In this document: positions 38,911-42,254 of the stretch, piece by piece
Numbering within the stretch: the stretch's first letter is position 1
How the letters are laid out: each line of letters begins with the position of its first letter
Source: an uncultured Oscillospiraceae bacterium
GTDB taxonomy: Bacteria > Bacillota > Clostridia > Oscillospirales > Oscillospiraceae
Length of the DNA: 42,254 nucleotides
NCBI GenBank assembly: GCA_947631845.1
Contig: CANRMY010000017.1
Span: forward strand, 1 to 42,254
Direction of reading: 5' to 3'
Translations under genes and position numbers: made by a program
The notes under the pieces: generated by a model
Seen by the model: the letters and a program-made list of their open reading frames with translations, nothing else
Database searches by the model: none
Told to the model about the DNA's origin: nothing

Positions 38911-40146
38911 CTATTTTTCTCCGAAGAAGAGGAGCCTCAGCATGGATTTGGCCACGTCCCACCAGGTCAGGCGGGCCACGGCGTCGCCGGCCACGATGGG
39001 CGTCTCGGAGAGGACGGCGCCGTTGAGGGTGACCGTCATGACGCCCACCTCCTGGCCCGCCTCCACGGGGGCCTGGAGCGTCTCGTCCGTCTCCACCTTC
39101 ACCTCCAGGGCGGAGGCGTCTGTCTTTTTCACCAGAAGGCCGGGGGTCTCCGGGATCACCGGCTGGACGAAGCCGGCCCTGCCCAGGGTCACGGGGATGG
39201 GCGGCAGGACCTCCGCGGGCTGCGGATCGGCCAGCGTGTAAGCCCCGAAGGCGTAGCTCAGGAGCGTCTTGGCGCTCTCGAACCGGTCGGCGGAGGAGCC
39301 GCAGTGGAGGACCACGGCGATGTACTCCACGCCGTCCCGTTCCGCCGTGGCGGAGAGACAGTGGCCGGCGGCGGAGGTGTAGCCTGTTTTCAGGCCCGTG
39401 GCCCCCTGGTAGAAGCGCACCAGCTTATTGGTGTTGGACAGGCCGAACTGGCCGCCGCGCACCGTGTCCATCCAGATGGTGGTGTACTCCTTGATCCAGT
39501 CGTGGCGGATAAGCTCCCGGCTCATGATGGCGATATCCCGGGCGGTGGTCAGATGCTCCGGATCGTCCATAAGGCCGGTGCAGTTGGTAAAGTGGGTGTT
39601 CACCATGCCCAGCTCGGCGGCCCGCTCGTTCATCCGGGCGGCGAAGGCCTGCTCGGACCCGGCCATGTGCTCGGCCACCGCCACGGCGGCGTCGTTGGCG
39701 GAGGACACCACGATGCACTTGAGCATCTCCCGGAGGGGCATCTGCTCCCCCTCCTCCAGAAAGACCTGGCTGCCGCCCATGCCGGCGGCGTAGGCGGAGC
39801 AGGTGATGGTATCGTCCAGGCTCAACGCGCCGGAATCCACCGCCTCGACAATAAGCAGGATGGTCATGACCTTGGTGACGGAGGCGGGACGAAGGCGCTC
39901 GTCGGCGTTCTTCTCCCACAGCACCGTGCCCGTCTCCTTCTCCATCAGGATCGCCGACGGGGCCGGCACGTCCAGCCCCTCGGCGGTGGTGGGGATGACC
40001 CCCTCCTCAAACAGCCCCACCGGCAGCTCCTCCTCCGGCTCGGACTCCATGGTCTGCTCCAGCGTCGGATCGGCCCCGGCGGCATACGCCGTGCCGGTCA
40101 GAAGATATAGGGCGGCGAGGACCCCCGCCAATATTTTTGTCCGCAT
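38911..40146 (-). CDS. D-alanyl-D-alanine carboxypeptidase (PBP5/DacF-like)
   Basis: 411 residues with a signal peptide (1-23, TGTAYAAG). The S11 active-site motifs are intact: SxxK at Ser89-Lys92 (PASVTK), SxN at Ser149-Asn151 and KTG at 253-255. The catalytic domain spans about 60-320. A C-terminal beta domain (about 325-400) and an amphipathic end (WWDVAKSMLRLLFFGEK) suggest membrane association, as in PBP5. It trims the terminal D-Ala from peptidoglycan stem peptides. It is monocistronic, transcribed away from the pilus promoter region, with a terminator behind it. Confidence 0.94.
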   Translation of the reverse strand: MRTKILAGVLAALYLLTGTAYAAGADPTLEQTMESEPEEELPVGLFEEGVIPTTAEGLDVPAPSAILMEKETGTVLWEKNADERLRPASVTKVMTILLIVEAVDSGALSLDDTITCSAYAAGMGGSQVFLEEGEQMPLREMLKCIVVSSANDAAVAVAEHMAGSEQAFAARMNERAAELGMVNTHFTNCTGLMDDPEHLTTARDIAIMSRELIRHDWIKEYTTIWMDTVRGGQFGLSNTNKLVRFYQGATGLKTGYTSAAGHCLSATAERDGVEYIAVVLHCGSSADRFESAKTLLSYAFGAYTLADPQPAEVLPPIPVTLGRAGFVQPVIPETPGLLVKKTDASALEVKVETDETLQAPVEAGQEVGVMTVTLNGAVLSETPIVAGDAVARLTWWDVAKSMLRLLFFGEK

Positions 40147-40203
40147 AACACGTCCCTCCTTAAGCTACAGGAGAATATGTCCGTAAATTTTCAAATATTC
40201 CTC

Positions 40204-40232
40204 TTGAAATTATCCGGGAACTGTGTTATACT
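40204..40232 (+). promoter_or_regulatory. Promoter of tRNA-Gly
   Basis: TTGAAA (40204-40209), 17-base spacer, TATACT (40227-40232), 11 bases before the mature tRNA 5' end. Confidence 0.8.
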
Positions 40233-40243
40233 AACCGAGCAAT

Positions 40244-40317
40244 GCAGATATAGTTCATCGGTAGAACGACGGCTTCCCAAGCCGTAGAGGTGGGTTCGAT
40301 TCCCATTATCTGCTCCA
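40244..40317 (+). tRNA. tRNA-Gly (anticodon CCC)
   Basis: 74 nt including an encoded CCA. Acceptor helix GCAGATA/TATCTGC, D-arm GTTC/GAAC, anticodon helix ACGGC/GCCGT with loop TTCCCAA (anticodon CCC), T-arm GTGGG/CCCAT with TTCGATT loop, and discriminator base T, as expected for glycine. It has its own promoter and terminator and reads GGG codons. Confidence 0.97.
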
Positions 40318-40318
40318 T

Positions 40319-40350
40319 AAGAAATCCCCGCCGAAAGGCGGGGATTTCTT
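40319..40350 (+). terminator. Rho-independent terminator of tRNA-Gly
   Basis: A 14-bp perfect stem (40319-40332 and 40337-40350) around a GAAA tetraloop; the 3' arm ends TTTCTT. It starts two bases past the tRNA. Confidence 0.85.
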
Positions 40351-40365
40351 ATGGAGATATTTCAA

Positions 40366-40427
40366 TATGAGGGGGAACTCTGATAGTTCCCCCTCATGGA
40401 CCCCTTCCTTCCGGTCTACGGAAGGAT
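40366..40427. repeat. Two-hairpin repeat, copy 1
   Basis: About 62 bases with two hairpins: GAGGGGGAAC/GTTCCCCCTC and CTTCCG/CGGAAG. It is closely similar to copy 2 at 40538-40600. It lies beyond the tRNA terminator in a gene-free stretch (40351-40610). Confidence 0.75.
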
Positions 40428-40510
40428 AAAGCAATTCATTACATCCATGTCTCTATTCAATTCAATATCCAATCCGATCCATTCTTCCCTTCCGTTGGGC
40501 GGCCCTTTTT

Positions 40511-40528
40511 TGGAGCAGATAATGGGAA
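40511..40528 (-). other. Inverted copy of the tRNA-Gly 3' end
   Basis: 18 bases (TGGAGCAGATAATGGGAA on the plus strand) are the exact reverse complement of the tRNA-Gly T-arm/acceptor end including CCA (40300-40317). It lies 194 bases downstream, between the two copies of the two-hairpin repeat. It looks like a remnant of a duplicated tRNA end or an integration scar. Confidence 0.65.
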
Positions 40529-40537
40529 AACATTTTA

Positions 40538-40600
40538 TATGAGGGGGAACCCTGACGGTTCCCCCTCATGAACCCCTTCCCTCCGGGCTACGGAGGGATT
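40538..40600. repeat. Two-hairpin repeat, copy 2
   Basis: Same arrangement as copy 1, with compensating changes in both stems: GAGGGGGAACC/GGTTCCCCCTC and CCCTCCG/CGGAGGG. It ends 10 bases before the ABC ATPase stop codon at 40611, so on the minus strand it may act as that operon's 3' end, with a weak T-rich tail TATAAAATGTTTT. Confidence 0.75.
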
Positions 40601-40610
40601 GGTAGACATT

Positions 40611-41405
40611 TTACCCCAACAGCAGCTTGTCGCCGGCCTCGGTGGAACCGGTGGTCTGGCCGAATTTGGCCAGCAGGTCCTCCACGGTCAGGTGTTTCTT
40701 GTCCTCGCCGGAGATGTCCAGGACGATCTTCCCCTCAAACATCATAATAAGGCGGTTGCCGTGGTCGATGGCGTCCCGCATGTTGTGGGTGATCATCAGG
40801 GTGGTCAGGTTGTCCTTTCTCACCACCCGTTCGGTGGCCTCCAGCACCTTGGCGGCGGTCTTGGGATCCAGGGCGGCGGTGTGCTCATCCAGGAGCAGCA
40901 GGTCGGGCCGCCGGAGGGTGGCCATCAGCAGCGTCAGCGCCTGGCGCTGGCCGCCGGACAGGAGGCCCACCTTGGCGGTCAGCCGGTCCTCCAGCCCCAG
41001 ATCCAGGAGCTTCAGCATCTCCTTATACTCGCCCCGCTCCTTGGCGGTGATGCCGCGCTTTAAGGTGCGGCGCTGGCCGCGGCGGGCCGCCAGGGCCAGA
41101 TTTTCCTCGATCTGCATGGAGGCGGCGGTACCCATCATGGGGTCCTGGAAGACCCGGCCGATGTATTTGGCGCGCTTATGCTCGGCCAGGTGTGTCACGT
41201 CCACGCCGCCGATGGAGATGGAGCCCTCGTCCACGGGCCAGACGCCGGCGATGGCGTTGAGCAGGGTGCTCTTACCCGCGCCGTTGCCGCCGATGACGGT
41301 GACAAAATCCCCGTCGTCCAGGTGGAGATCCAGGCCCCGGAGGGCCGTCTTTTCGTTGACGGTGCCCGCGTTGAAGGTCTTGCGGACGCCTGTGACGTCA
41401 AGCAT
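40611..41405 (-). CDS. ABC transporter ATPase (COG1101-like amino-acid importer type)
   Basis: 264 residues. Walker A GGNGAGKST (about 39-47), Q-loop VFQDPMMGT, signature LSGGQRQAL, Walker B LLLLDEHTAALD and switch His in MITHNM. The pattern of FQDPMMGTAASMQIEENL and the DEHTAALDPKTA segment fit the COG1101 ATPases that work with a branched-chain-type permease and a TrpX/TyrX-like binding protein. It overlaps the permease gene by 8 bases. The binding-protein gene is expected upstream, beyond the right window edge. Substrate not established. Confidence 0.92.
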   Translation of the reverse strand: MLDVTGVRKTFNAGTVNEKTALRGLDLHLDDGDFVTVIGGNGAGKSTLLNAIAGVWPVDEGSISIGGVDVTHLAEHKRAKYIGRVFQDPMMGTAASMQIEENLALAARRGQRRTLKRGITAKERGEYKEMLKLLDLGLEDRLTAKVGLLSGGQRQALTLLMATLRRPDLLLLDEHTAALDPKTAAKVLEATERVVRKDNLTTLMITHNMRDAIDHGNRLIMMFEGKIVLDISGEDKKHLTVEDLLAKFGQTTGSTEAGDKLLLG

Positions 41406-42254
41406 GGCTCCGGCCCCCTTTCTTTGCGGTTTTGGAGAAATATTTCTTTTTGAAATGCGGGATCGCCAGGAACACGGCCACCACGGCGGCGGTCAGGAGC
41501 TTCAGGTCCGTGGACTCCAGCCCCAGGCGCAGGACCAGGGTGATGACCATGTAATAGATGATGGCGCCCAGCACGGCGGAAAGCAGCTTCAGGGCGAAGT
41601 TGCGGAAGACCTTTTTGAAAAGCACCTCGCCGATGATGACGGCGGCCAGGCCGATGACGATGGCGCCGCGGCCCATGTCAATGGTGTTGCTGCCGGAATA
41701 CTGGGCCAGCAGGGCGCCGGACAGGGATACCAAGCCGTTGGACACCACCAGGCCCAGCACCTTGGTCTTGTCGGTGTTGATGCCCTGGGCGCGGGCCATA
41801 TGGCCGTTGGAGCCGGTGGCGCGCAGGGAGGAGCCCAGCTCCGTACCGAAGAACCAGTACAGAAGGCCGATGACAGCCGCCACGGCCAGGACCAGCAGGA
41901 TCAGCGGGTTATTCAGCCCCAGACTGCGCACGAAACGGGAGGACACCAGCAGTGTGTTCCTGTCCGGGCTCAGCGCCAGGGACGCCTTGGTGGCCGACGT
42001 GTCGCCGATGGCCATGATGCGCAGGTTCAGCGAGTAGAGGGCCAGCTGTGTCAGTATGCCCGCCAGGATCGCCGGTATTCCGCACGCCGTGTGGAGAAGG
42101 CCCGTGACGAGGCCGGCCAGCATCCCGGCGATGACCGCCATCAGCAGCGCCAGCCAAGGATCCCACCCCAGGGTGATGAGCACGGCGCACACCGCGCCTC
42201 CCGTGGTCAGCGAGCCGTCCACCGTCAGATCGGCGATGTCCAGGATCTTATAGG
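41398..42254 (-). CDS. ABC transporter permease (5' end beyond window)
   Basis: The frame is open to the right window edge, so the first part of the protein is missing; the visible 285 residues include LDIADLTVDGSLTTGGA, the conserved N-terminal segment of COG4120 permeases. About eight hydrophobic helices follow, with LRATGSNGHMARAQGI as the cytoplasmic coupling segment. The GTG at 42222 is an internal codon. The C-terminus is basic (HFKKKYFSKTAKKGGRSHA). It pairs with the overlapping ATPase gene for uptake of an amino acid or related solute. Confidence 0.9.
   Translation of the reverse strand, partial: YKILDIADLTVDGSLTTGGAVCAVLITLGWDPWLALLMAVIAGMLAGLVTGLLHTACGIPAILAGILTQLALYSLNLRIMAIGDTSATKASLALSPDRNTLLVSSRFVRSLGLNNPLILLVLAVAAVIGLLYWFFGTELGSSLRATGSNGHMARAQGINTDKTKVLGLVVSNGLVSLSGALLAQYSGSNTIDMGRGAIVIGLAAVIIGEVLFKKVFRNFALKLLSAVLGAIIYYMVITLVLRLGLESTDLKLLTAAVVAVFLAIPHFKKKYFSKTAKKGGRSHA

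Overview
The window looks like a chromosomal segment of a GC-rich anaerobic Clostridia member, most likely of the Oscillospiraceae / Flavonifractor-Oscillibacter type. This is inferred from strong AGGAGG-type ribosome sites, many TTGNNN-17-TATNNT promoters, S-layer-homology (SLH) proteins, a Gram-positive type IV pilus operon, a DivIVA-like protein and sporulation-lineage style carboxypeptidases. No 16S rRNA or other marker is present, so the genus cannot be fixed.

Layout. 1-3.2 kb (minus): an MBOAT acyltransferase, an AlgX/AlgJ-like SGNH protein and a Asp/Thr-rich lipoprotein, probably a surface-polymer O-acetylation operon. 3.3-4.4 kb (minus): a DivIVA-like coiled-coil protein and an orphan class I fumarase beta subunit. 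4.4-7.3 kb (minus): a MarR-controlled operon with a CrtO-type acyltransferase, a UgtP/MGDG-synthase-like glycosyltransferase and a PAP2 phosphatase, read here as membrane glycolipid synthesis. 7.3-9.8 kb (minus): a lipoprotein alpha/beta hydrolase, an aldo/keto reductase and a DUF1349 protein. 9.9-16.2 kb (plus): an M3-like peptidase with three SLH domains, a Crp/Fnr regulator, an SsuABC/ThiXYZ-type ABC importer and a membrane-anchored Asp/Thr-rich protein. 16.3-18.9 kb (minus): an XRE regulator and an ABC exporter. 19-22.6 kb (minus): an ABC ATPase and an 876-residue ABC-exporter/CPBP-protease fusion, preceded by an elaborately structured 5' leader and a terminator-like hairpin. 22.7-23.2 kb: a broken SLH gene.

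23.3-38.7 kb (minus) is the centrepiece: pilB-pilT-pilC, two tandem pilins, a divergent third pilin, pilD-pilM-pilN-pilO, a 755-residue pilin carrying GLUG repeats, three minor pilins, then a REC-HD-GYP-PAS-GGDEF protein. PilB has two textbook MshEN c-di-GMP-binding motifs, so the locus appears to encode a pilus assembly ATPase that senses c-di-GMP together with an enzyme that makes and/or degrades it.

38.9-42.3 kb: a D,D-carboxypeptidase (minus), tRNA-Gly(CCC) (plus) with its own promoter and terminator, an intergenic region with duplicated hairpins and an inverted copy of the tRNA 3' end, and an ABC importer ATPase/permease pair cut by the window edge.

Most protein calls rest on motif recognition by eye. 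Candidate novelties are the leader RNA at 22.4-22.57 kb, the GLUG pilin, the proline-for-glycine pilin, the c-di-GMP circuit and the tRNA-derived inverted repeat.
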